A stretch of 64,000 bases of DNA from Bog-473 sp963763575 (GCA_963763575.1 CAVXPD010000017.1:124001-188000), one strand, 5' to 3'. Counted from the first letter of the stretch, positions 17,990-27,745 are shown. Numbers and translations are program-made. Notes: generated by a model not told the origin, from the sequence alone.

Positions 17990-18115
17990 TCAGTGGCCAG
18001 TAGAGCAGAGGTCGGGCCCGGCCATGCGGGTCCTCCCTCCGAGCACACCGAAGGCGGGCAGCAGGTCCACGATGGTGCGCGCGATCAGCGTCGTACGCGT
18101 AATCTTTCCTGCCAT
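17990..18115 (-). CDS. Short ORF (41 aa), possible leader peptide or small protein
   Basis: An ATG at 18115 is preceded by GAGGTGA at ideal spacing, the best Shine-Dalgarno in this region. It opens a 41-codon frame starting MAGKITRTTLIART and ending with Cys-Ser-Thr-Gly-His. It has a weak hydrophobic stretch (TIVDLLPAFGVLGG), three basic residues near the start, and GC-rich third positions like real genes. It lies 113 bp after ruvB and 144 bp before the ABC exporter in the same direction. I do not recognise it. It could be a translated leader controlling the exporter, or a small secreted peptide; no modification enzyme is nearby. Confidence 0.4.
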   Translation of the reverse strand: MAGKITRTTLIARTIVDLLPAFGVLGGRTRMAGPDLCSTGH

Positions 18116-18228
18116 CGGGTCACCTCGCTTCCCGTCTCGTAGCGCAACGCAACAGTAACGCATCACTCCGCAGTGCGCGCGACGATTGCACGGATGTCGC
18201 GGCAACGCTCCGTCGTCGCCCGGCCGTG

Positions 18229-19353
18229 TCAGAACAGAGGCGGTGAATTCGTTGCGTCCGGCGCACTCGGCGGTCCTTGCTCGCCGAGATGGGTCCACGC
18301 CCGCCCGGTGGCGACGCGCCCCCGTGGAGTGCGCTGGATGAGACCGCTCTGCAAGAGATAGGGCTCGTAGGCGTCCTCGATGGTGTCGGGCTCCTCACCC
18401 ACGCACTGCGCCAGCGTCGTCAGGCCAACGGGTTCGCCGGCGAAACGGCTGCACAGCGTCGTCAGGATGCTCCGGTCCACCTTGTCGAGCCCGAGCTGGT
18501 CGACACCGAACAGCTCGAGGCCCTCGCTTGCCGTGGCGCCGTCGATGTAGCCGTCGCCACGCACCTCCGCGAAGTCCCGCACGCGCCGGAGCAAGCGGTT
18601 GGCCACCCGCGGCGTGCCGCGCGAGCGCTCGGAGATGCGGATGGCCCCCTCGGAGTCGATCTCGACCTTGAGGATCCGGGCGGACCGCTCGACGATGGCG
18701 CGAAGGTCGGACGGCTCGTAGAGATCGAGGCGCCCGACGAAGCCGAAGCGGTCCCGCAAGGGGCCCGAGACCAGGCCCGTCCGGGTGGTCGCACCGACAA
18801 GGGTGAAACGCGGCAGCTCGAGACGGATTGACCGGGCCGTCGGTCCCTTGCCGATCAGGATGTCGAGTCGGCCGTCCTCCATGGCCGAGTAGAGCATCTC
18901 CTCCACCGACCGGTGCAGCCGGTGGATCTCGTCGATGAAGAGCACGTCGCCGTCTTGGAGGTCCGTGAGCAGGGCGGCCAGGTCCCCGGCCCGGGTGAGG
19001 ACCGGTCCCGCGGTGATGCGGAGCCCGGCGCCCATCTCGGCCGCCACGATGCCGGCAAGCGACGTCTTCCCCAAGCCGGGAGGTCCGGCAAAGAGGATGT
19101 GGTCGACCGGTTGGCTGCGTTGACGTGCCGCCTGAAGGACGATCCCGAGGTGCTCGACCAACTCGTGCTGCCCGACGAACTCGGCCAGCGTCCGGGGCCG
19201 GAGGCCGACCTCCTCGAACTCCTCCTCGTGGTCCGAGGGTGCCGGGTCGACGACGCGGCGGCCCGGACCGACGTCGTCGACCGCATCGGGTTCGGAATCG
19301 CCACCGGCCTCCTCCGGCACCGCCAGGACCTCTCGGCGGGCTCGGGGGCTCAC
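18229..19353 (-). CDS. ruvB: Holliday junction branch-migration helicase RuvB
   Basis: AAA+ motor of the RuvAB branch-migration complex, 374 aa. Core features: LRPRTLAEFVGQ, Walker A GPPGLGKTS, Walker B LFIDEIHRL, sensor 1 LVGATTRTG, arginine finger GPLRDRFG, and the winged-helix end (GLIQRTPRGRVAT). An acidic ~45-residue N-terminal extension precedes the core and a ~20-residue tail follows it, so it is longer than E. coli RuvB (336 aa). GTG start overlaps the ruvA stop (GTGA). Last gene of yebC-ruvC-ruvA-ruvB. Confidence 0.97.
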   Translation of the reverse strand: MSPRARREVLAVPEEAGGDSEPDAVDDVGPGRRVVDPAPSDHEEEFEEVGLRPRTLAEFVGQHELVEHLGIVLQAARQRSQPVDHILFAGPPGLGKTSLAGIVAAEMGAGLRITAGPVLTRAGDLAALLTDLQDGDVLFIDEIHRLHRSVEEMLYSAMEDGRLDILIGKGPTARSIRLELPRFTLVGATTRTGLVSGPLRDRFGFVGRLDLYEPSDLRAIVERSARILKVEIDSEGAIRISERSRGTPRVANRLLRRVRDFAEVRGDGYIDGATASEGLELFGVDQLGLDKVDRSILTTLCSRFAGEPVGLTTLAQCVGEEPDTIEDAYEPYLLQSGLIQRTPRGRVATGRAWTHLGEQGPPSAPDATNSPPLF

Positions 19354-19976
19354 CGGCTGGCCAGCTCGCGTAACGCCAGGCGGAGCATCTCTTCCACGCC
19401 GACATCGTCGCGTAGGCCGTCGAGCGCCCCGCGGATCTCGTCGGGGGCGTAGCCGAGCTCGCCGAGCGCCGCCCGGGCTTCGGCCCTCGCCGTGCGCGCG
19501 GCCCGAACACCCCGGTCGGAATCAGCCAGGACCGCTCCGGCGGCCGGCTCGAAGGAGAGGTCGGGGAGGTCGAGCCGGCTCTTGAGCTCGATCAGCAGCC
19601 GGGCCGCCGTCTTGCGCCCCACCCCGGGCACGGTGCAGAGCGTCTCGACGTCGTCCTCCAGCACGGCGGTCGACAGCGATGCCGGCGAGAGGATGGCCAT
19701 GATGGCGAGGGCGAGCGCCGGGCCCACGCCGTGCGAGCCCAACAGGACCTCGAAGCACCGCCGCTCGTCGTCGTGGACGAACCCGTAGAGGACGATCGCG
19801 TCCTCGCGGACGTGTGTGTGCACGAAGAGCGTGGCCTCGCTGGAGGTTCCGGCGGCGGCGAGCGAGGCGGCGGCGGCGGGCGTGACGGCGACCCGGTACC
19901 CGACGCCGCCGACGTCGACGATGACCTCGCTCTCGGCCGTGCGCAGCACCACCGGCCCACGGAGCAGCCCGATCAC
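19350..19976 (-). CDS. ruvA: Holliday junction DNA helicase subunit RuvA
   Basis: Junction-binding tetramer of the RuvAB complex, 208 aa (E. coli 203). OB-fold domain I begins MIGLLRGPVV; helix-hairpin-helix domain II has HGVGPALALAIM and VPGVGRKTAARLLIELK; domain III (~160-208) ends the protein. GTG 19976 is chosen over an upstream frame extension because it overlaps the ruvC TGA exactly (GTGA) and matches the family N-terminus. Confidence 0.96.
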   Translation of the reverse strand: MIGLLRGPVVLRTAESEVIVDVGGVGYRVAVTPAAAASLAAAGTSSEATLFVHTHVREDAIVLYGFVHDDERRCFEVLLGSHGVGPALALAIMAILSPASLSTAVLEDDVETLCTVPGVGRKTAARLLIELKSRLDLPDLSFEPAAGAVLADSDRGVRAARTARAEARAALGELGYAPDEIRGALDGLRDDVGVEEMLRLALRELASR

Positions 19977-20485
19977 GTTCCGCCCCGGGTGGCCGCGTCG
20001 ACGGCTCGCCGCAACGGCACCGTCGTGAGGTGGCACACGGCGAGCGCCAGCGCGTCGGCGACGTCGGGCGGACCGTCGACGGCGCCGAGCCCGAGGACCT
20101 GGGCCACCATTCGCTGGATCTGGTCCTTCGTGGCGGCGCCGTACCCGACGAGGGCCTGTTTCACCTCGTTCGAGGTGTACTGCGCGACCTCACGACCCGC
20201 CGCAGCGGCGGCGAGGAGCGCCAGGCCGCTGGCTTGGCCGACCGACATGGCGGTCTTGGCGTTGACCTGGAAGAAGACCCGCTCCACGACGACGGCGTCG
20301 GGCCGAAGATCCTCCAGCAGGCTCTGCAGCTCGGTGTGCAGGACGAGCAGCCGCCGGGCCAGCTCCATGTGGGGATCGGTCTCCAGCACGCCGGCGGCCC
20401 GCGCCCGTAGCGACGAGTCCTCGCCCCGCCTGACCAGGCCGTAGCCGCAACGCGAGAGCCCTGGGTCGATCCCAAGTACGAACAT
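19973..20485 (-). CDS. ruvC: Crossover junction endodeoxyribonuclease RuvC
   Basis: Holliday junction resolvase, 170 aa. The RNase H-fold acidic residues are visible: D7 in GIDPGL, Glu in VVERVFF, and Asp residues in PDVADALALAVCH. Starts at ATG 20485, 76 bp downstream of yebC. A TAACCT box 8 nt upstream suggests it also has its own leaderless promoter besides the yebC one. Confidence 0.96.
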   Translation of the reverse strand: MFVLGIDPGLSRCGYGLVRRGEDSSLRARAAGVLETDPHMELARRLLVLHTELQSLLEDLRPDAVVVERVFFQVNAKTAMSVGQASGLALLAAAAAGREVAQYTSNEVKQALVGYGAATKDQIQRMVAQVLGLGAVDGPPDVADALALAVCHLTTVPLRRAVDAATRGGT

Positions 20486-20493
20486 CTGTTCGT

Positions 20494-20499
20494 AGGTTA
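20494..20499 (-). promoter_or_regulatory. -10 box of ruvC (leaderless start)
   Basis: TAACCT, eight bases before the ruvC ATG. Confidence 0.45.
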
Positions 20500-20561
20500 A
20501 CGAGGCCGCCCGGTGAGGTGGCGGATGCCCTGTCCGCGCCGGGTCGTCTCAGCGGGTCGTC

Positions 20562-21311
20562 TCAGCCTTCGAAGGAGGCGAGCACCTCGTCTCCGATGTC
20601 CGCGTTGGAGTGCACCGCCTGCACGTCGTCGTGGTCGTCGATCGCCTCGAGCAGCCGGAGCACCTTCTTCGCCTCGGCCTCGTCGGGCACGGGCACCAGG
20701 GACGTGGGCTCGAGCGACAGGTCGACCGACTCGGGGGCGATCCCGGCGTCGTCGAGGGCGCGGCGCACGTTCTCGAGGTCGGACGGGGCGGTGGTGACCA
20801 CCCAGGCGCTCCCGTTGCTCGAGAGGTCCTCGGCCCCGCCCTCCATGGCGATCTCCATCACCTTGTCCTCGTCCTGGTCGAGCGGGACGGTCACGATGCC
20901 CTTGCGCTCGAACTGCCACGACACGGCACCGGGCTCGGCCATGTTGCCGCCGTTGCGGCTGAAGACATTGCGCATCTCGGCGCCCGTGCGGTTGCGGTTG
21001 TCGCTCAGGGTCTCGACGATGATGGCGACGCCGCCCGGTCCGTAGCCCTCGTAGTTGATCGACTCGTAGCGGACGCCTTCGAGCTCACCGGTGCCGCGCT
21101 TGACCGCCTTCTCGATGGTGTCGAGCGGGACGGACGCCGCCCGCGCCTTTCCGAACGCGGTGCGCAGCGTGGCGTTGGCATCGAGGTCGCGACCGCCGTC
21201 ACGGGCCGCGACCTCGACGGCCCGAATGCACTTCGCGAACACCTTGGCCCGGGCCTTGTCCTGGGCGCCCTTGCGGTATTTGGTGGTCGCCCACTTCGAG
21301 TGACCCGACAT
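20562..21311 (-). CDS. yebC: YebC/PmpR family translation/transcription-associated protein
   Basis: Member of the YebC/TACO1 family, 249 aa; relatives are described as DNA-binding regulators and more recently as ribosome-associated factors relieving stalls at prolines. Signature start MSGHSKWATTKYRKGAQDKARAKVFAK and NRNRTGAEMRNVF match the family closely; the C-terminal domain contains DDVQAVHSNADI. It heads the ruvCAB operon, as in most actinobacteria. AAGGATCGAGG precedes ATG 21311. Confidence 0.95.
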   Translation of the reverse strand: MSGHSKWATTKYRKGAQDKARAKVFAKCIRAVEVAARDGGRDLDANATLRTAFGKARAASVPLDTIEKAVKRGTGELEGVRYESINYEGYGPGGVAIIVETLSDNRNRTGAEMRNVFSRNGGNMAEPGAVSWQFERKGIVTVPLDQDEDKVMEIAMEGGAEDLSSNGSAWVVTTAPSDLENVRRALDDAGIAPESVDLSLEPTSLVPVPDEAEAKKVLRLLEAIDDHDDVQAVHSNADIGDEVLASFEG

Positions 21312-21398
21312 GCTCTCGCCTCGATCCTTCCCGGACTGCGCCGCGCCCCGGTCCCGGCAACCGGCTTGCCCGGCGCTGACGGCGGATGGGAACCACAG

Positions 21399-21404
21399 AT
21401 TGTA
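21399..21404 (-). promoter_or_regulatory. -10 box for yebC-ruvCAB
   Basis: TACAAT, about 88 bp before the yebC start; near-consensus -10 with no clear -35. Confidence 0.45.
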
Positions 21405-21441
21405 TCGGGCACCGGCTCTCGGATCGCCGGGGAGACCCTGA

Positions 21442-22659
21442 TCAGGGCGATGCGGTCAACGTGAACGGAACCCTCACGGCGCGGTCGACGACCAAGACGT
21501 ACGGCCCGGGCGGCGCGGCCCGTGGTTGGGGCGCACCTCCGCCCGGGGAGGCCACGTACTCGGTGCCGGGCCAGGTGGCGGTCGCCGTCACCGTCGTGTG
21601 CGGCGCGAGGTAGGGCCCCGCGAACATCGGGCACATGAAGATCTGGGGCCCCGGATAGACGTCGACGCCGAAGCCGTTGACGACGCTCGCAGGCATCGAG
21701 CTGCAGGGCCCGACCCGGAATCGTCGCACGGAGGGGGGGTCGCCGCGGAACGCCTCACCGCAGGGGGCGTTGCCTCCGTTGTGCACGGCGACGTCGTAGC
21801 GCACCGGCGCGGACGTGCTCGACGCGGCCGGGATGGTGACGGTGAGCGTGACCTGTTTGGCCGGGCACCCGTCGAACGCGACATGGGCGGAACGGGTCAC
21901 CGAGTGCCCGGGTGGTGTCGACGTGATCGGTGGGAATGGTGGGGATGGCACGTGCGAGGGGACGGTCGGAGCCGGGACATCGGGCAGTGGGAGGGGGGAC
22001 GGCACGGGCGGCGGAGCGGGTGGGCTCGTCGACGGCGGGAGCGTTCCGGGCGGTGACAAGACGTTGGGAGAACCCTCCAGGTCGATCGGGAGCGTCACCT
22101 TTCCGTCGACCACCATGTGGTAGACGCCCGGGCGGACCGTTGGCGCGTAACCGGGCCGTGCGACACCGTCGATTTGGAGGGAAGGATTCCATGTCCCAGT
22201 CGCCGTGATGGTCCTTCCCGCTTGGAGTCCAGGCCCGAGGAGCGCGGGACACGACAAGGCGATCGGCCCGGGGTACACCTGACTCCCCCTTTCGTCGTCG
22301 ATCACCACGGACAGCGCTCCGCAGGGCCCGAGCAGTCCCTTTCCGCCGATGACCGGGTTCGTCGTCGCAGTGATGCCGTTCGCATAGCCACACGCCGTGT
22401 GCGACAGGTTGCGGATGCTCACCCGGTACGTGACGAGCTGGCCGGGGGCGAACGCCGCCCGCTGGATCGACGCGGTCAGGAGCACACCGGGCGCGTGACA
22501 GCTCAGGTAGGCGACACGCGCCGAGCGGGTGATCGTCGGCGGCGAGGCGGGCGTTGCCCGGGTGGCGGCGCCCGCCCCCGGCGGGCCCGCCAGGAGCCCG
22601 ATAGCGCCGGCGATCGCGACGGTCAGGGTCACCAGGAGCGCAGTGGCCAGGCGTCGCAT
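21442..22659 (-). CDS. Secreted protein with two copies of a four-cysteine domain
   Basis: No family recognised. A signal peptide (MRRLATALLVTLTVAIAGAIG) is followed by two homologous ~110-residue domains separated by a ~50-residue Pro/Ser/Val linker (residues ~215-265). Each domain starts Ser-Ala-x-Val-Ala and has four cysteines in matching places: SCH/GCP, ACG/PCG, GPCG/GPCS, SCP/MCP, followed by PGLQAGRT or PYLAPHTT and a TATxTW strand. This implies two disulfides per domain and a beta-sandwich resembling bacterial adhesin or inhibitor folds. A C-terminal YVLVVDRAVRVPF strand closes each unit. ATG 22659 is the only start giving a signal peptide. Exported; role unknown. Confidence 0.75.
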   Translation of the reverse strand: MRRLATALLVTLTVAIAGAIGLLAGPPGAGAATRATPASPPTITRSARVAYLSCHAPGVLLTASIQRAAFAPGQLVTYRVSIRNLSHTACGYANGITATTNPVIGGKGLLGPCGALSVVIDDERGSQVYPGPIALSCPALLGPGLQAGRTITATGTWNPSLQIDGVARPGYAPTVRPGVYHMVVDGKVTLPIDLEGSPNVLSPPGTLPPSTSPPAPPPVPSPLPLPDVPAPTVPSHVPSPPFPPITSTPPGHSVTRSAHVAFDGCPAKQVTLTVTIPAASSTSAPVRYDVAVHNGGNAPCGEAFRGDPPSVRRFRVGPCSSMPASVVNGFGVDVYPGPQIFMCPMFAGPYLAPHTTVTATATWPGTEYVASPGGGAPQPRAAPPGPYVLVVDRAVRVPFTLTASP

Positions 22660-22772
22660 GTCGTGAGAGACGCTACGGCCGCCGAACCGGTTCGATCTGT
22701 CGGCGCTCTCGGGCGCGGCGGGTGTCAGGTCGGTTGCCGGTGCCCCGGCGCACCTTGCCGGATACCTACCCC

Positions 22773-22778
22773 TACGCT
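22773..22778 (+). promoter_or_regulatory. -10 box of the alpha/beta hydrolase (leaderless start)
   Basis: TACGCT, eight bases before ATG 22787; no Shine-Dalgarno. Confidence 0.5.
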
Positions 22779-22786
22779 CGACGACC

Positions 22787-23781
22787 ATGACGACGTCTCG
22801 ACCCAGGTCTCGGCGGTCGCGGCGGCGCCTCCTGGTCGTCGGCGGGGTGCTGGCGGCCGGAGCAGCGGCGGGCGCGGCGTACCGCCTGCGTTCCCGCGAG
22901 GCACTCGAGGCCGAAGGTGACGCTCGCTCGCTCGGGTGGGGCGAGGGCGTGGCCCGGCCCGACCACCGTGTCGTCATCACGCCCGACGGCGCGGAGCTCG
23001 CCGTATGGGACCTGCCCGGGGAGAGTGTGTCGGCGCCCGTCGTGGTGCTCCCCCACTGCTGGGGTTGCAGCCACGAGATCTGGCTCCCGGTCGCCCGCCG
23101 GCTGCGCGAAGAGGGTCACCGGGTCGTGCTCTACGACCAGCGGGGCCACGGCCGGAGCACGCGCGGCAGCGCGCCGCTCGCCGTCGAGACGCTCGCCCAC
23201 GACCTGGAGGCGGTGCTCGAGGCGACGGACGTGCGCGACGCCGTGCTGGCCGGGCACTCGATGGGTGGCATGACCGTGATGTCGCTGGCCACCTACCGCC
23301 CCGAGGTGCTGCGCGCTCGAGCCAAGGCGGCGGTGCTCGTCGCGACGAGCGCCACCTCCATCGGCGCCGTCCCCGTCACTCCCGAGCTGGCGGGCACCCT
23401 GATCGCCTCCTCCCTGGTGACGCGCGTCATGCAGTCGAAGAACGGGCATCTGCTCGTACGCGGGGTGTTCGGCGCCCGACCGGTGCGCGCCCACATGGAA
23501 CTGACCCGCGACACCTTCGCCGCGTGCAACGGCACGGTGCGCGGCGACTTCGCTGTCTCCATGGGGTACATGGACATGCTCGAGGGCATTGCCAGCATCG
23601 AGGTGCCGACGACCGTCATGGTGGGGACACGCGACACACTCACGCTGGCGAAGAAGGCCGATCAGATGGTGGCGGCGATCGCGGGGCGCGGCTGGTCACG
23701 TTGAAGGGGAGGGGGCACATGCTGCCCTTGGAGGACCCCGACGCCGTGACCGACGAGATCGTGCGGGCGGTGAAGGGCTAG
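22787..23781 (+). CDS. Membrane-anchored alpha/beta hydrolase, interrupted by a one-base frameshift
   Basis: Serine hydrolase, probably an esterase or lipase-like enzyme, anchored by an N-terminal helix (residues ~12-28) after an Arg-rich start. The nucleophile elbow is GHSMGG, the acid is probably Asp in GTRDTLT, and the His is in GRGHMLPLE. The last piece lies in another frame: at the G4 run 23683-23686 the first frame runs into a stop (AAIAGRGWSR), while the second continues ARLVTLKGRGHML to 23781. One extra G restores 331 aa and the catalytic His. Without it the enzyme would be dead. The stop overlaps the convergent gene by four bases. Substrate unknown. Confidence 0.87.
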
Positions 23782-25172
23782 GTCGCCGCCCGGCTGGGGG
23801 CGGACGCCACCGCCGGTGATCCGACGACCTCCGCCGCGACCACCTCTGACGAGTCGCCGTCGCCGGGCGTCGAGGTGCGGAGCGCGCTCGGACCGGCCAT
23901 TCCGGCGGCCCAGCCGCCGACGAGAGCCAACGCAGGAAGGTGCCAGTCGAAGTCGAGTGCGCCGGCCACGGCAAAGGCCACCACGGCCGCCGTGGCGCAC
24001 GACGTCGCGACGTCCCGTCGATGGGTCGCGAGCACCACTGCCGCTCCCGCCGCCCCCAGCGCGACGACGCCAACGAGTCCGCCGCCGGCCAGGATCTGCA
24101 GGTACTCGTTGTGGGCGAAGCGGTCGTACGAAGGAGTCGGCGTATCGAGGCGCAAGAGGAGGTCCGGTCCGACCCCGATGACCGGAGCGCTGCGCCACTG
24201 GTCGAGCGCTGCCGTCCACTCGCGAGTGCGGTCGTCACTGCTGCCGGTCTGAAGCCGAAGCGAGGCCGGTGTGTGCAACGCCAACCCGGCGAGGGACAGC
24301 ACCACGACGACCAGGATGGCGATCCCCGCACCCTGTCGCCGGTCGAGGTGGGGACGCCGCGCCGGCGGCACGAACGCGGCGACGCCTGCGGCCACGATCA
24401 CCGCAGCGAACGCCGCCGGCCGACCTGCCGACCCGTCGCTCGTCGCCACGATCACCGCTCCCGCCCCGAGGCCCAGCAGCGTGGACCAGGTGGCACGTCC
24501 GATCTGGTGCACCGGCACGATCGGCAGCGCGACGACGAACGCGAGCACGGCGCCGCGGCTTTCGGTCGCCAGGAGTGCCGCCACCAGCACCGCCACTGCC
24601 ACGCGGTGCCAACGGCGTCCGTGGCTCATGCCGAGGGCCACGAGCAGCGCCATGGCGAACAGGCAGCCGGCCGCGTTGGAGTAGGTGAGTGACGTCGCCG
24701 TCCGCCACAGCCCTTGTGCCGGCATCGCCAGTGGGTAGGAGCGGAAGGCGGCCGCCCACAGCCCGACCACGGCAGAGACGGCGCCGATCAGCACGAGGAG
24801 GGTCACGGCGATCCCGCGGCTCCCGTCCGGCAAGTTGCGCAATGCCAGGAACGCGGCCAGGAACCCGAGCATGCTGGCTCCCTCGGGCAGGAAGCCGCCG
24901 TGGTGGTGGATGAGCGCAGTGATCAACCACCACAGGGTCAGCGCGCCCACGGCGGCGGTGACGAGCAACTCCTCTCGGTCGGCATGCACGACGAGGCTGA
25001 GAACGATGACGACGAGCGACCCGACCATCACGACAGACGCCTCGGTGCCGAAGAACGCGCCCTTCTGCCAGACCGCGACGATGGTCAGGCAGACGACGAC
25101 GGCGGCAAGGATGCCCGCCCCGCTCGACCATGTCGAGGTCGCGCTCCGGCCATGTCGTGCACCTATCGACAA
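23778..25172 (-). CDS. O-antigen ligase/Wzy-like polytopic membrane protein
   Basis: Polytopic protein, 464 aa, with about a dozen membrane helices. The Wzy_C-type region is visible as RTREWTAALDQWRSAPVIGVGPD followed by RFAHNEYLQILAGGGLVG, the signature of O-antigen ligase and related polymerases that join lipid-linked glycans. No glycan cluster surrounds it, so the acceptor is unknown. The TTG start is supported by a TATCGT box 7 nt upstream and the lack of any other in-frame start before the first helix. The tail (~35 residues) is Ser/Ala/Val-rich. Confidence 0.82.
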   Translation of the reverse strand: MSIGARHGRSATSTWSSGAGILAAVVVCLTIVAVWQKGAFFGTEASVVMVGSLVVIVLSLVVHADREELLVTAAVGALTLWWLITALIHHHGGFLPEGASMLGFLAAFLALRNLPDGSRGIAVTLLVLIGAVSAVVGLWAAAFRSYPLAMPAQGLWRTATSLTYSNAAGCLFAMALLVALGMSHGRRWHRVAVAVLVAALLATESRGAVLAFVVALPIVPVHQIGRATWSTLLGLGAGAVIVATSDGSAGRPAAFAAVIVAAGVAAFVPPARRPHLDRRQGAGIAILVVVVLSLAGLALHTPASLRLQTGSSDDRTREWTAALDQWRSAPVIGVGPDLLLRLDTPTPSYDRFAHNEYLQILAGGGLVGVVALGAAGAAVVLATHRRDVATSCATAAVVAFAVAGALDFDWHLPALALVGGWAAGMAGPSALRTSTPGDGDSSEVVAAEVVGSPAVASAPSRAAT

Positions 25173-25179
25173 GGACGCA

Positions 25180-25185
25180 ACGATA
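25180..25185 (-). promoter_or_regulatory. -10 box of the O-antigen-ligase-like gene (leaderless TTG start)
   Basis: TATCGT, seven bases before the TTG at 25172. Confidence 0.45.
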
Positions 25186-25261
25186 CGCGCTCAGCCGTCT
25201 GCGAGGCAGCGCCCCGGACCGCCGTCTCGAAGGACCGTCGCAGGCGGCTGCGGCGCCCGAC

Positions 25262-26125
25262 CTACTGGAAGACGACCGTCTTGTTCCCGTTCAGCAGGAC
25301 CCGGTCCTGCAGGTGCCAGCGCAGCCCGCGGGCCAACACGATGCGCTCGACGTCGCGGCCTACCCGTCGCAGCTCGTCCACCGAGTCGCCGTGGTCGATG
25401 CGTCGGGTGTCCTGCTCGATGATGGGCCCCTCGTCGAGCGCCGCCGTCACGTAGTGGCACGTCGCGCCGATCAGCTTCACCCCGCGCTCGTAGGCCTGGT
25501 GGTACGGCTTCGCGCCGGCGAAGGACGGCAGGAAGGAGTGGTGGATGTTGATGAGGCGTCCCTCCCGGCCCTCGCAGAAGGACGCCGGGAGGATCTGCAT
25601 GTAGCGGGCGAGGACGACGACCTCGACCCGGTCCTCGCCGAGGATCGACGCCATCTCGTCGAACGCGGCCTCCTTGGCGGCCGGCTCCACCCCGACGGGC
25701 ACGTAGCGGAAGTCGACGCCGTGCCATTCCGCCAGCGGACGCAGGTCCTCGTGGTTCGAGACCACGCAGGGGATGTCGCACTCGAGCTCGCCCGCCCGCC
25801 AGCGGTACAGCAGGTCGGCCAGGCAGTGGTCCTCCTTGCTGGCGAACAGGGCGACGCGTTTGGGCACGTCGGTGTCGCCCAGCCGCCAGTCCATGCGGTA
25901 CTCGCGCGCCACGGGCTCGAAGACGGCGGCGAGCTCGGCCGGCCCGAAGCCCGCCGGCAGGCTGTCGGCCACGATCTCGATCCGCAGGAAGAACTTCCCC
26001 GTCCCCAGGTCGCCGTGCTGAGCCGCCTCGAGCACCGACCCGCCCTGCCCTGCGATGAGGCCGGTGACCGCCGCCACGATGCCGACACGGTCGGGGCACG
26101 TGATGGTCAGGACGTAGCGGCGCAC
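25262..26125 (-). CDS. purU: Formyltetrahydrofolate deformylase
   Basis: Hydrolyses 10-formyl-THF to formate and THF, balancing one-carbon pools. 287 aa: an N-terminal ACT domain (residues 3-85, YVLTITCPDRVGIVAAVTGLIA) and a formyltransferase-fold domain with SNHEDLRPLAEWHG, the catalytic NIHHSFLPSF block, YHQAYERGVKLIGATCHYV and DEGPIIEQD. GTG 26125 lies 6 bp after the pdxT stop, so it is part of the pdxS-pdxT-purU unit. Confidence 0.95.
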   Translation of the reverse strand: MRRYVLTITCPDRVGIVAAVTGLIAGQGGSVLEAAQHGDLGTGKFFLRIEIVADSLPAGFGPAELAAVFEPVAREYRMDWRLGDTDVPKRVALFASKEDHCLADLLYRWRAGELECDIPCVVSNHEDLRPLAEWHGVDFRYVPVGVEPAAKEAAFDEMASILGEDRVEVVVLARYMQILPASFCEGREGRLINIHHSFLPSFAGAKPYHQAYERGVKLIGATCHYVTAALDEGPIIEQDTRRIDHGDSVDELRRVGRDVERIVLARGLRWHLQDRVLLNGNKTVVFQ

Positions 26126-26131
26126 GGTCGC

Positions 26132-26791
26132 TCAGCGCCTGGCGAAGAGCCCGACCCGCCCGTCCTCGCCATCGGCGTCCCCCGTCGCGCCGCACATGTC
26201 GGCGAAGAAGCGGTGGACCCGCCGGTCCGGGGTCAGCTCGGGATGGAAGGCGCAGGCCAGGAGCTGGTCCTGGCGGACGAGCACCGGCGCGTCCTCGAGG
26301 GTGGCGAGCACCTCGACCTCGGGCCCGACGGACACGACCAACGGCGCCCGGATGAACACGGTCGGGAGCATGGGACCCTCGCCGGAGCCGAACACGACGT
26401 CGGCCTGGAACGACTGCGCCTGGCGGCCGTAGCCGTTGCGGCGCACGACGGCGTCGAGCACGCCGAAGTGGCGTTGGTCCGGCCGCCCGCCGAGCACCTC
26501 GCGGGCGAGGAGGATGAGGCCGGCGCAGGTGCCGAAGACAGGCAACCCCCCGGCGCCCGTCAGGCGCTCGGCGACGGGCTCGTAGAGGCCGGTCGACGAC
26601 AGGAGCATCGAAAGCGTGGTCGACTCCCCGCCCGGAAGGATCAAGCCGGCCAGTCCGTCGAGGTCGGCCGGCCGCTTCACCGGACGACCCTCGCAACCGA
26701 CGTCGTCGAGCGCGGCGAGATGCTCGCGCACGTCTCCCTGCAGATCGAGCACGCCGACGAGCGGACCCGACGGCGACGGCGACGGCGACAT
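26132..26791 (-). CDS. pdxT: Pyridoxal 5'-phosphate synthase glutaminase subunit PdxT
   Basis: Glutaminase that feeds ammonia to PdxS for PLP synthesis. Class-I amidotransferase features: GVLDLQGDVREH, LPGGESTT, catalytic Cys in FGTCAGLILLA, and the His-Glu pair in AFHPELT. I chose ATG 26791 (219 aa) because AGGGG sits eight bases upstream; an in-frame GTG at 26815 overlapping the pdxS stop is also possible and adds eight residues. Coexpressed with pdxS. Confidence 0.93.
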   Translation of the reverse strand: MSPSPSPSGPLVGVLDLQGDVREHLAALDDVGCEGRPVKRPADLDGLAGLILPGGESTTLSMLLSSTGLYEPVAERLTGAGGLPVFGTCAGLILLAREVLGGRPDQRHFGVLDAVVRRNGYGRQAQSFQADVVFGSGEGPMLPTVFIRAPLVVSVGPEVEVLATLEDAPVLVRQDQLLACAFHPELTPDRRVHRFFADMCGATGDADGEDGRVGLFARR

Positions 26792-26808
26792 CGACGCAGC
26801 CCCTGGCT

Positions 26809-27684
<876 letters not shown>

Positions 27685-27690
27685 GGCTCC

Positions 27691-27696
27691 AGTCTA
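27691..27696 (-). promoter_or_regulatory. -10 box of pdxS (leaderless start)
   Basis: TAGACT, six bases before ATG 27684. The intervening GGAGCC touches the start and is too close to act as a Shine-Dalgarno. Confidence 0.55.
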
Positions 27697-27745
27697 CGAG
27701 GGCAGCGGACCGCCCCTTCTCGTCCCCCGTCCGGTGAGGCGGCCT

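Noticed and set aside
17990..18115. RiPP precursor interpretation of the short ORF
   Set aside because: There is no modification enzyme, no peptidase domain on the exporter and no clear leader/core boundary, so only a leader or small-protein reading is kept.
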